Source: Mycosarcoma maydis
Lineage: Eukaryota; Basidiomycota; Ustilaginomycetes; Ustilaginales
Length of the DNA: 64,000 nucleotides
Direction of reading: 5' to 3'
NCBI RefSeq assembly: GCF_000328475.2
Contig: NC_026483.1
Span: 62,001 to 126,000 of the forward strand
Shown: positions 38,563-48,432 of the stretch, piece after piece
Numbering within the stretch: position 1 is the first letter of the stretch
How the letters are laid out: each line of letters begins with the position of its first letter
Translations under genes and position numbers: made by a program
The notes under the pieces: model-generated
Seen by the model: only the letters and a program-made list of their open reading frames with translations
The model's database searches: none
What the model was told of the DNA's origin: nothing

Positions 38563-40191
38563 GATTCAGAGCGAACCGTGAATGTTGCGAAAGATGGTGG
38601 CACGTTGACATCCTACAAGCTGAGCTGGAAATTGAAAACAAGCTCAGTCGTGAGTTGGAGCTAGTTGGAGCTTTACCGCTTTGCCGACGTCGAAATGCAG
38701 GGTTCTGAAGCTGTGCATTCGTGATTCACTCTTCACGATTCACACTCTTCTTTACGCTTCATTCACGATTCACAAATTCGTGATTCGTGATTCACGATTT
38801 GTGATTTCCATCTGCATGCTGTGTTTCGAAATCTTCACGCTTCAATCGTGAATTACCAATCGTGAACGACGCCGAAATACAGAAGTCTAACATAGGGATT
38901 CGCCACGCACGACCCACGTGATGCATATGTCGGTTCAAAGTCGTGAGTCTCGTGAGTTGCACGTCCACGGATACGTTCGGCGGCTGTTCCATTCCAGATG
39001 ACGAATCACGACTCCCATCATGTCGCCCGTGACCGTGGCACGATGGATATGTGATCCCTTGTCCAAAAAACTGCAGCACCTAGGATTCCCGCGTGGTCCC
39101 CCACCGCAGTACTGACTAGGCGACACGCTGCTTAAACTGCGCAGATCGGACGGGATGCGGTGCTTTCAGCGTTCTATGACCGCAGATGTCTAGTCAAAAT
39201 GGTGGCGCAGTCTTGTAGAGCAGTTCCTGATATCGTTTGTCGAGAAGCTCAAGCCTTCATACGTGTTTGTAATTGTTTGAGTCACTAAGTCACTAGGTTT
39301 CACAAACGTCCGAGAAGTTGAAAGTTGAACGTATTTGACATTGCCAAAGTGACACAATGAGAATTGCAATCAACAGGAAAGATTCGGGACAGAGTCGAGG
39401 CCAAGGTTGGGACGTAACGGAAGATATGTGCGGGAAAAGCGAAGCCCGGATGGCCACAGGTGACGAGACCAGCAAGCATTATAATTCCCGGGTATGATTC
39501 ATCTTGGCACCTTGTCATGGCAGCATGGCCGTCGCCAGATCCAAGCACGCAAACGCTCGGATCGACAGGAGCGCATGAGCCTTGGTAATACAGGTGCCGG
39601 AATAGTTTCTTTAGTAGGTTGAAGAAAAGAAGAAAGGAGGTAGGCTCATCAACTCGTTCGTTTTCTCTCCTCTTCAAAATTTGCCCTGCCTTTCTCGTCT
39701 CAGCACGTGACGCCTCCAAATCAGCATGAAGGTAAGTACGTTCACGCTCAAGCCTCTCGTAAAGAAATTCTCGTTTTGCAACAACTTACCCGATTGCTGC
39801 ATGTCTCAGAAGCACACTTGTGACTCAGGCTGCTACTTCCCTTTGTTGCTTCCACTTCGCAGACTTCATTTCTCGTCGCGCATCCTGCTCTTCGCCTGGT
39901 TCCTTCTTTCCTCTCCTGGACTGAGGGAAGGTAATAGTATGTTGCCGGTCGTTTACACGCTTTGTTCGGGCTCTTCCGAACATAGCTAACAGCTGTCTGT
40001 TGGCTAATCAACCGACAGGCTAAAACACCAAGAATCCGTTATTCCTCCCGTGCGGATTAACTCGGCCGGTGGGATCGGAACATCCGCCCCTTGCTCGAGA
40101 CTCTTGATCATGACATTGGCAGCACAATCCTTGTTTCGCCTTCTTCATCAACGTTGGAACCCCTCTTCTCCCCCTTATAACGTGGCTGACC
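38563..40191. other. Intergenic region with palindromic repeats, before SWT1
   Basis: The first 450 bases are densely populated with GATTCACGA words. An ATG followed directly by a donor-like GTAAGT occurs at 39726-39737, possibly part of an untranslated leader or an unrecognised short exon. No protein gene is supported. Confidence 0.5.
38714..38870. repeat. Dense GATTCACGA/TCGTGAATC repeat cluster
   Basis: At least eight overlapping words in both orientations lie here, such as ATTCGTGATTCGTGATTCAC at about 38785. They form nested palindromes. Looser copies extend to about 39010. Confidence 0.75.
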
Positions 40192-41700
40192 ATGCCTACC
40201 TACGCCGACCTCTGGAATGAGCAGCAACGCGTTTTGGGACAGTTGGGTCCTTCGAATCCCGTGCGCCTCACGATCAGCAAGGGGGAGTATGTCCATGACC
40301 CTCAAACAGGCCGTTTCCGATACGACGAGCATTGGGAGGAGGAACATCTGATGGAGGATGAGGAATGTGCTAATGGTCATCACCTGACCGCTTCTCCGGC
40401 TCATGATGGCGGAGGAAACAGTCGCGAGTCATCACCTTTATCAATGGCTGCGCTTCAACCAATCGCTTTGCAGGGTTGTCCTCTCATCTCAGCGCAGCAG
40501 CCCTCATTGTGGGTTCTCGACACAAATACACTCATGTCGTGCCTCGAACTGCTCAAAGCCCTCTTTGCTTCACTCTTAACACGCAACGTAGCCTTTGCAG
40601 CGGCGACAAAGCAGCAATATGCTTCCTCGTCGGCTCTTCCGACGACGCCATCTTCCATCAAGCTGGTGCTACCTTATATCGTGGTTTCCGAACTAGACGG
40701 CCTCAAGGTCACTAGCCGCAAGGATGATTCGGGTCGACCGGTCGCATCAAAGGCACGAGAAGCGAATCACTGGCTGCTATCCGCCCTGCAAAAACAGAAG
40801 CGCGTTTCCATCAACGAATTAAGCGCGAATCTCTCCCAAGATCTTTGGCCTCTCTTTGTCCAACCATCAACGCACTACAACCACTCAAAACGATCAAGAC
40901 GCCATGGTTCTCATTCGGATCTTTTGGAGCCAGACGACGAGATCATTCAATTTTGCGTTGAGCTGAAGAAGCAGACAGCTTCGCACGTCAGATTCTGTTC
41001 TGACGACATCAATGCTCGCACCAAGGCAGAAACTGATGGCGTCGATTCGTTAGGCATGCGCGAGCTGGCAAACGCACTTAAACACAGCTTCAAGGATGTG
41101 CAGAGCAGCGAAAAAAGATGGATCCTAGTAGCAGATGCGCTGATCGAACAGTGGGAGTATCAGATTGCACCTGCTGGTCCCTCCACGCAGCAAGACCCTC
41201 AACTTGATCAAGGTATCGAGGATGGAAGCGACCAGACGGCGCTTCAACCGTTCGATCAGCAGTCATTCAAAATGAAGCAAGGGTATGAACTCGATTTGCA
41301 CAGCTCCGTACACAAAACGGCCTCTTTCACCAACAATGAAACCATGGAAGTCGACATGGAAACAGAAGCGCAACAGCAACAGCCAAAGATAGACCCCTTT
41401 CCCGTTCCACTCACATCGCCCAATTTTTGTCCCTCGCCTAATCGCATCCCGCTATCAACCCAGGGTCGCAGCACAAACGACAGCATACACAGTCCTAGCA
41501 ACTTGCGCACAACTGCAAGCGCAAGCTCCGCCCGTTTCTCAAGAGACCTAACTCCTGCAGCTCAGGCAACACCGCAAACTCCCATATCACCACCAGGTGA
41601 ATCTGAAGCTCTGAATCCTCAGGTTGATTGGCAGGATCTAATACAACAGTATCGAAATGCTTCGCGAACGGCCAGCAAGCAGCGCAATGGCAAATGGTAG
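40192..41700 (+). CDS. SWT1: PIN-domain endoribonuclease, Swt1-like
   Basis: The 502-residue protein contains a PIN nuclease domain at about 105-325. The three acidic positions are visible in LWVLDTNTLMSCL near 107, IVVSELDGLKV near 162, and VRFCSDDINARTKAETDGV near 268. A Ser/Ala-rich loop sits between the first two. Swt1 family members cleave aberrant or unspliced transcripts near nuclear pores and share this arrangement with a C-terminal helical domain. Here the region after 340 is Ser/Pro/Gln-rich with low complexity and a short closing helix. It has no signal peptide. The start at 40192 is the first in-frame ATG after a stop-containing leader. Confidence 0.78.
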   Translation: MPTYADLWNEQQRVLGQLGPSNPVRLTISKGEYVHDPQTGRFRYDEHWEEEHLMEDEECANGHHLTASPAHDGGGNSRESSPLSMAALQPIALQGCPLISAQQPSLWVLDTNTLMSCLELLKALFASLLTRNVAFAAATKQQYASSSALPTTPSSIKLVLPYIVVSELDGLKVTSRKDDSGRPVASKAREANHWLLSALQKQKRVSINELSANLSQDLWPLFVQPSTHYNHSKRSRRHGSHSDLLEPDDEIIQFCVELKKQTASHVRFCSDDINARTKAETDGVDSLGMRELANALKHSFKDVQSSEKRWILVADALIEQWEYQIAPAGPSTQQDPQLDQGIEDGSDQTALQPFDQQSFKMKQGYELDLHSSVHKTASFTNNETMEVDMETEAQQQQPKIDPFPVPLTSPNFCPSPNRIPLSTQGRSTNDSIHSPSNLRTTASASSARFSRDLTPAAQATPQTPISPPGESEALNPQVDWQDLIQQYRNASRTASKQRNGKW

Positions 41701-42266
41701 CTCATAGCATGTTCTAGCCATTCTCCCCTCAGTCTATGTCCCTTCTTTCACATGTTCCTAGCCGTCGCATTTGATATCCAACAATGACATTCTCGCACCA
41801 TAACTGACGGCTGCTGTCCTGATGAGATCTCCTCTATGATCAGCCCGACTCACACGCATGGTTGATGGCGTTTTGTCTTTGGGTTGGCACTGGTGCACGA
41901 TACGCCTTTACTTTCCAACATCCAAGGCAATACAGTCTGGCTGGACAAATATTCGGAACTCGGGAAAAATTGACAGCTGTACGAGTTGCGAGTTGAGCTG
42001 CTCACAGACCTCCGATTTGGCCACTTCACCAACTCCTCGACTTTCGCTTCTTTAGGTCTCGCCGGATCATCATTACTGCTGTTTGTGCTGCAGCACACCC
42101 CTTTTAGCACTCACTGCTCCTGTGTTTACGAGACACTCAGCTAGATAGGCCCACCGGTGCTTTCATCCATCCGCCACCGTATCTAACACCGCGCTCTCAT
42201 TTCCCACTTTTCTTAGACGCTTCTACACCCACTCATCCCACCTGCCGACGTATATCAACAATTACC
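41701..42266. other. Spacer between SWT1 and ORC2
   Basis: No gene is supported in these 566 bases, which should hold the ORC2 promoter. The last 100 bases are pyrimidine-rich. Confidence 0.5.
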
Positions 42267-44876
42267 ATGGCTCGACAGCCAGCTAAGCGTCGTAAAGTAT
42301 CTACGCAGCACTTGGATGTCGAAGGTGACGAGGACTGGCAGAGCGATGAGCTTTCTTCTCTCGGCGGCTCCGAGGAGTCTCAATCCAGTTCTGACTCGGA
42401 ATCCGATTCCAGCTCAAATTACAGCTCAGATGAAGACGACGAACACGATGTGAACACCTTGTTGAAAGGTCCCTCAAAGTCCAAAAGCAAAGCAGTAGTT
42501 AAACCAACTTCATTCACCAGCCCAGCCGTGGAGAAGGTCGACCCAGCTGCAGGACCAAGCGAAGGCCTTAGACGCAAACGTGGTCGGCCAAAGAAGGAGC
42601 CCGTTCCAAAAGTGCCCAAGAAGCGAGGTCGACCGCGCAAATATGCACCAGGCGAAAAACGCCCCCGCGCGTCAAGGCGCAAGTTCAATGAAGACGGTTC
42701 ACCAAAGAAACGTGGACGACCAAAGAAGGTGATTGACCCGGACGCTGTCATGAATAAGGTCCCTAAACGAAGAGGAAGACCGCCAAAGCTGCGTGAGCCA
42801 GGCGAAGAGGACAAAAAGAGTGGCAAGCGCAGAAAGAGACGCGAGTTTGATCTGCTGGCAGGACTCGACTTGGAATTTGATGACCACGATGGTGTGGCCA
42901 TCGTTGATGGAGGAGGGGCCGACGACGATGACGACTGGCTAGACGAGACCGACTCGCCGAGAAAGCAGGACGACATCCTTGCTAGGCTAAGAAGGAGGAT
43001 CCTGTTCCGACAACAAGACGCCGAGCTGGCTGACTTTGTTGAAAATGTTGACACTGACAGGAATGCGGAGGTATCGGCCTTCAAGACTGAAGGCAATGAT
43101 GGTGTTGAAGAGAGGCTCGACCAAGGTCCTCGACCTGGTCTTCCTTTGCACAAACCTGCCATCACCTCTGACATTCCATCTTCCGAGAAGCGCAAAGAGC
43201 GTCAGCCGTTTGACGCTCAAATCAGCGATGGAATGTCTGCTTTGGCGGAAGCAGCTGCTTCCGCTGCTGCCGAGACCGAAGATCTAGCTAAGCAGCAAAG
43301 ACCAAAGGGTCGACCGCCTGGATCAAAAAATCGACGACCCGACTGGGAGAACAACCCCCTTTTTGCCGCTACACGAAGTCACACCACCGCAGGCCGCTCC
43401 AACCTCAACAGCGTCGACCAGAGAACTTCTCTATCACTATATGGCGCGCCCTCTCCCACGGCCAGAGACATCAATAGTACTACCAATGGTTCGAACCTTG
43501 TGAAACCCACATCTTCCGACGCGTACTTCCTTTTCAACACATCGAAGCGAGCTCGTGGCTTAGCAGGCATGGGTATTGGAACCTCTTCCTCACTCATCTC
43601 TTCCAAACTTCCGGCCTTGGACGCACGAAATCTCGAGCGTGTCATCACCGAAAATACGCGGAGCGGCGCATCCATCTCCGACGTTGCCACAAGCATGTAT
43701 TGTCATCTTTTTCCCGTCTACTTAGCCCAACTTCTCGCCGGATACTCGATCATATTTCACGGTGTAGGAAGCAAGACAAAGCTGCTAGCAGAGCTTGTAG
43801 ACAAACGGATCGATTCCGAAGGCGATGCGGTCGGTGTGGTGGCTCAAGGCGCTATGAAAGGATTCAAGGTGGAAGACATGCTGACCGAGATCGAGAGGGC
43901 GGCGGGATTGGGGTCAATGACGTTGTCGGCCGATGCAGCGACAAGATTGGGGGAAGATCATGGACAGGCGGGGTTGGTGGTATCAACACTTACAGCAGCG
44001 AGAGCCGAAAGAATCGTGCGACGCTTCTCTAGGGATGACCTTGTGGGCCCGTCGAAGCTATTCTTGATCCTTGAGACTTTTGATGCGCCGGGTATGCAGT
44101 CGCTGCGATTCAAGAGCGTCCTTGAAACGCTGGCAAAGTCAAACAATATTCACATCATGGCTACGACCGAGCACGTCAATTCTGGCTTTATCGCATCCAC
44201 CACAGGACAGCAAGTATCATCGCCTCCAACCGCTTCGAAAAGATCGGTGGTTGACCGGGATCGAGAAGCCACTAAGAGGACGAGCGGCCGACTACGTTGG
44301 ATCTGGCAAAACATGTCGACCTTCACACCTAGCTTGGACGAGATGCTCATCATGCGTTCAAACCCAGCCTTCGCATCGTGGATGCCAATTCTCCCACCGT
44401 GTCTCGACCTTATGGGCTCCGCCGCCTCACTGACCTCTCGGCACATGCAACCTGTTGGCACCTCTTCATCCGGATCTGCACTCAATGGCGCTGATGGTTC
44501 GGGTAACGTAGCGTTCTACAACGGTCTCCAGGTATCTGACACCTTCCGTACCGTTTCAGAAACATCGGCCATTTCCATTCTCAAGTCGGTGACCACAAAA
44601 GCAAGAGCGCTATTCAACATGTTGGCGAAACAGTCGCTTGTGGGAAGTGACACTGGTGACACCAAAGGCGCAGGCGTTGGTGGTGTCGACTACGCGGATC
44701 TATTGAATCGAGCCAAAAGGTCGTTCTTGGTGTCAAACGAGTCGGATTTCAAGTCTCTTCTGATCGAGTTCAAGGATCATCATCTGTGCCATATCAGCAA
44801 GCAGGGTATCGTCTCGATCGGGTTGGCGGATGCAAAGGTGTTGCAGGCCGTGTTGGATAAGTTAAAGTCAATCTGA
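42267..44876 (+). CDS. ORC2: Origin recognition complex subunit 2 with N-terminal AT-hooks
   Basis: The 869-residue protein has an acidic Ser-rich start, then AT-hook cores at about 103-178 (KRGRPKK, KRGRPRK, KRGRPKK, RRGRPPK) and another GRPPGSK near 350. The C-terminal half (about 450-869) is the ORC2 AAA-like domain: MYCHLFPVYLAQLLAGYSII, FHGVGSKTKLLAELVD near 497 in place of a Walker A, LFLILETFDAPGMQSLRFKS near 602, and NIHIMATTEHVNSG near 628. After these comes a winged-helix-like end with DHHLCHISKQGIVSIGL. ORC2 has no functional ATP site in other fungi, consistent with this. The AT-hooks would let the complex bind A/T-rich origin DNA. Confidence 0.92.
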   Translation: MARQPAKRRKVSTQHLDVEGDEDWQSDELSSLGGSEESQSSSDSESDSSSNYSSDEDDEHDVNTLLKGPSKSKSKAVVKPTSFTSPAVEKVDPAAGPSEGLRRKRGRPKKEPVPKVPKKRGRPRKYAPGEKRPRASRRKFNEDGSPKKRGRPKKVIDPDAVMNKVPKRRGRPPKLREPGEEDKKSGKRRKRREFDLLAGLDLEFDDHDGVAIVDGGGADDDDDWLDETDSPRKQDDILARLRRRILFRQQDAELADFVENVDTDRNAEVSAFKTEGNDGVEERLDQGPRPGLPLHKPAITSDIPSSEKRKERQPFDAQISDGMSALAEAAASAAAETEDLAKQQRPKGRPPGSKNRRPDWENNPLFAATRSHTTAGRSNLNSVDQRTSLSLYGAPSPTARDINSTTNGSNLVKPTSSDAYFLFNTSKRARGLAGMGIGTSSSLISSKLPALDARNLERVITENTRSGASISDVATSMYCHLFPVYLAQLLAGYSIIFHGVGSKTKLLAELVDKRIDSEGDAVGVVAQGAMKGFKVEDMLTEIERAAGLGSMTLSADAATRLGEDHGQAGLVVSTLTAARAERIVRRFSRDDLVGPSKLFLILETFDAPGMQSLRFKSVLETLAKSNNIHIMATTEHVNSGFIASTTGQQVSSPPTASKRSVVDRDREATKRTSGRLRWIWQNMSTFTPSLDEMLIMRSNPAFASWMPILPPCLDLMGSAASLTSRHMQPVGTSSSGSALNGADGSGNVAFYNGLQVSDTFRTVSETSAISILKSVTTKARALFNMLAKQSLVGSDTGDTKGAGVGGVDYADLLNRAKRSFLVSNESDFKSLLIEFKDHHLCHISKQGIVSIGLADAKVLQAVLDKLKSI

Positions 44877-45138
44877 TGAAGGATTCTCATCACACCAATA
44901 GGGGAGTAAACGATCGCGGATATGCGGATATGCTTCTAAAATGTTTGCTTTGCTTTGTGAGGCGGTCGTGCGATCGCGGCGAGCCTAGATTGAGAGCCAG
45001 AGTTCGCAAACAGGGTTCATCTGCCTGTATTCTTGATTGGCAGCGATGGGTATATAGATACTGAGTTGCAAGACGTCGCAATGGGTACATCCGCTCTGTC
45101 GACAAAATTTTGTGATCCTGCTTCGTCATGTTCCTTAC

Positions 45139-45520
45139 TCATTGACCTTTCTTCGCCTCAAGACTGCTGTTCTCGGTCCTGACTTGAGCAGGTACGATGT
45201 CAGAGTCGTCCTCCAAGAAAGCCGCCACAACGTACGCAGCCAGCACCAAATTCGCCACTAACGCCGCCAGGCCGCCTGCATATGTAGCATTCCCTGTCCA
45301 TAATAAACAGCAAGTATAGTAGATGTCAACAGCGGTGTTTTGAGAGCGTCGGTTCATCGGTGCACTTACCAGAAAGATACCTGTCCTTGGCAAAGTAGTA
45401 GGCCGAGATGGGAGCTGCAAAGAGAGCGACACTGAAGAAGGCAAGCTTGTAGTAGACGCCGCGAGCTGGATCTCTGCCCCTGGGAGCTACGCGAGACGGT
45501 GTCACATCCAGGCTTGACAT
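45139..45520 (-). CDS. VMA21: V-ATPase assembly factor Vma21 (two exons)
   Basis: Exon 1 is 45520-45370 and exon 2 is 45293-45139 on the reverse strand. The 76-base intron (GTAAGT donor, GGACAG acceptor) splits the Gly codon at residue 51. The 101-residue protein has two membrane segments, KLAFFSVALFAAPISAYYF (about 25-43) and AGGLAALVANLVLAAYVVAA (about 56-75). The C-terminus KKGQ is a KKxx retrieval signal, as in yeast Vma21, which escorts assembly of the V0 sector in the ER. It is divergent from the CWF19L1 gene, with 246 bases between start codons. Confidence 0.92.
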
Positions 45521-45766
45521 GGTTATGTTGGATGTGGATGACAGACGACCAAGTATCAAAGACGCGACAAGAAGAAGGGACAAGAAGAAGGGACGGTGTT
45601 AGTGTCGAATACCGCACAGGCGTGGCAAAACACGAGACGCGGTTCAGCTCGACTCGGAACTCGGCCATAGACGGATTCAGAAATCACGAATGTGGAGTCG
45701 AAACTTCTGGCTACAAACGACATCTTCTTCCTCTTGACGCTTCCTTTTCCACCACAAACACCAGAG

Positions 45767-48255
45767 ATGCCAGAAAAGGTTCTAATCGTGGGACCTGTCC
45801 AAGGTCGACTGACCGAACTGATTTCCAAGGTCTCTGCCATCCAATCGAAGCACGGTCCGTTTGCCGCACTTTTTGTACTTGGCGATCTTTTCCATCCGTA
45901 TCCTGCTGAAATAGGGCTGCAGCAACAAAATGATCTACTTCAAGGCAAACTTCGACTTCCGATTCCGACATACTTCTACCAAGGCTCCTTCCTTCCCTCA
46001 CCGCCTCTCGTGGAAAAGATTGTAGCAGCGTCCAAACAGGCCAGCAAGGACGTACCTCATGGTCTTGCCAAGCTGGCCGAAAACCTGTTCTGGGCAAAAG
46101 GAAAGAGCGGAGTCTTTACTTTGCCGACAGGCTTCAGAGTAGCATTCGTTGGAGGAGTGTGGCATCCTAGCAAGTTTGCGCAGGACATTGAAAAGGAGTC
46201 TGGGCAATTTGATCCCGAGGCATGGCACGAATCGGACCTCCAACGAACACGAGACGAACAAACGGCACACATTACACCAGCGACGATCCATCGTCTTCTC
46301 GCGCACCCTTCCTTCCGCTTGCCCTCGACCTCAATCCCAACCTCAATGCGCTCGAATCATGGTGCGGCAAAGCCGGGAACACTCGCAGCAGCACGCGCTT
46401 CAGCTTCGGCGGATCAGGCTCGAGTTGCAGCGCAAACCGCAGCGCTGGACATGCTGACATCCAGACCACCAATCGATATCATGCTCACAAACTGCTGGCC
46501 GACAGGTATCACGCTTTTCTCCATACCTTCTACATCCTCGGATCCAACGGGCGGACTACCAGACCCGACAGCAAGAATGTGGGGCTCGCCAGCCATCGCG
46601 CGTCTTGCATCTCACGCCTGCCCACGTTACCACTTCTCTCTCGCACCGTCCACCTCAGAAGGAGAAAGCGATGTGATTTTGCCCGTTGGTATCGCGCAAG
46701 AAACGCTCGACATGGGCGCGTTTTGGGAACGCGCACCCTATGTCACCAATCTATCTTCTTATCTTTCAGCTGTACAGCAACAGCAGCTTCAGTCCACACC
46801 CCAGGGTAGAAGGCAAGCCGAGAGGTTGAAAGCGATCACTCGATTTGTGTCGCTGGCCAAATTTGCGAACGAAAAGAAGAAAGAGGTGGTTTTCTGGCTC
46901 GGTAATTCACACCCTGCGGATCACACCAGCAGCAGCCACAACAGGCATTGCCCGACAAATGCACGCAGACACCCTACTCTGTACCCTCANNNNNNNNNNN
47001 NNNNNNNNNNNNNNNNNNNNNNNNNNNNNNNNNNNNNNNNNNNNNNNNNNNNNNNNNNNNNNNNNNNNNNNNNNNNNNNNNNNNNNNNNAGCAAGATGGG
47101 GACATGGAATCGGGACCAAACTATCGTTTCCAAGAACCTCGGAACAAACGTCAGAGAGCCGAGGGAGGGAGTGAAGACGTCCCACCTCCCGGTTACGTAT
47201 GTCGGATCTGCAATGTTGAAGGACATTACATTCGCCTGTGCCCGGTCAAACAACAACAACAGCAGCAGCAGCAGCATCAAACCCCGTCCGATCCTGTCTC
47301 CGCTTCCATTGTTCCCGCTGACACCAATGCCTCCGAAGCACCGAAGCAGCGATGGGTCAAATCTCAGATGCCACTCCCAGCCGGTCTGCCCAGCAAACCA
47401 TCCTTCGCCCAGCCGCACCAGCAGAAACGTCAAATGATTCCAGTAGGACCATCCAACTGTTGGTTCTGCCTATCGAATCCTTCGATCGCCAAGAACCTTA
47501 TCATCACGATCGCAGCCGACTCGTATCTGGTCTTTCCCAAAGGACCTTTCACGCATCCTTCGATCAATCAAGTTCCAAACGATGCTGCACACGTTCTCGT
47601 AGTCCCTCTCGCACACACGAGTAACCTTCTTCCACCGAACCACCCTGTTCTGTCCGGGAACGACGAGTTGGACGCTCAAGAACGCGAAAGGACACAGGCA
47701 GAGATGGCAGAGACCAAAGCGAGCGTTCGAAGCGTGTGGGCCAAGACGAACCATGCCATGTTGGAATGGACCCTGGTCCGCGTTCGTACAAGCAGTCGCA
47801 TGACGCATTTCCAAACGCAGCTCTTGGCCGTACTGCAGCAAGTGGTGGATCAACGTGATCTCGTCAAAATACTCGATGATGCACTTGAAACTCTGCCGCT
47901 TTCCAAATCCATCATGCGCAATGCGGACCAAATACACGCGTACTTGTCCCGTTCTGCGCACGACCCAGACGCAGAGGAGCAAGACGGCTATTTCCACATG
48001 GCCCTACACGCTCTCTCGCGCAGCTCGACGGCTAAAACAGAATGGCTGGTTCCGTTGACTGTAACGTCGAGATTCCCAGTGCAATTTGTACGCACCGCGC
48101 TGGCAAACGCTCTCGAACTGCCGCATTTGGCCGATTGGAAAAGCGCAGACGCTCATCAGAAACAGCTCGAGCTCGACAACGCGCTCCAGGAGCACGACCA
48201 AGCAGAGAGCGAGAAACAGCGCTCGGCTCATCTCAGGTCACTTTTGCTACAATGA
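45767..48255 (+). CDS. CWF19L1/Drn1 homologue, interrupted by an assembly gap and frame problems
   Basis: The protein starts MPEKVLIVGPVQGRLTELI, typical of CWF19L1, with the metallophosphatase-like N-domain (ALFVLGDLFHP) up to about 46870. The gap at 46990-47089 follows. After it come a CCHC zinc knuckle (CRICNVEGHYIRLC), then CwfJ domain 1 (CWFC-like WFCLSNPSIAKNLIITIA and HVLVVPLAHT) and CwfJ domain 2 to 48255. Just before the gap the frame moves twice: FANEKKK is in one frame, RWF (a conserved family site) in the next, and FTPCGS...PDKCTQTPY in the third. Single extra A residues near 46879 and 46904 would explain this. Human CWF19L1 and yeast Drn1 act with the lariat debranching enzyme. 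The full length is therefore unknown. Confidence 0.85.
46990..47089. other. Assembly gap (100 N)
   Basis: Exactly 100 N, a conventional placeholder of unknown true length, lies inside the coding region of the CWF19L1 homologue, between the N-terminal domain and the zinc knuckle. Confidence 0.98.
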
Positions 48256-48432
48256 TGGCTGCAATCACTCGTTTGCGAGGATCCTTCATGTCTGCTCTCT
48301 AGATGAGCGTTGAGAGCAATGCTCACGTGTGCTTGTGCATTATTAGGCGTTGGTATCATTCACAATTTATGTGTTCGCCCCTCAGTGGGCATCAGTGCAA
48401 AGGAGCGAAGCAGTGAAGGTCAAAGGCGGCTG

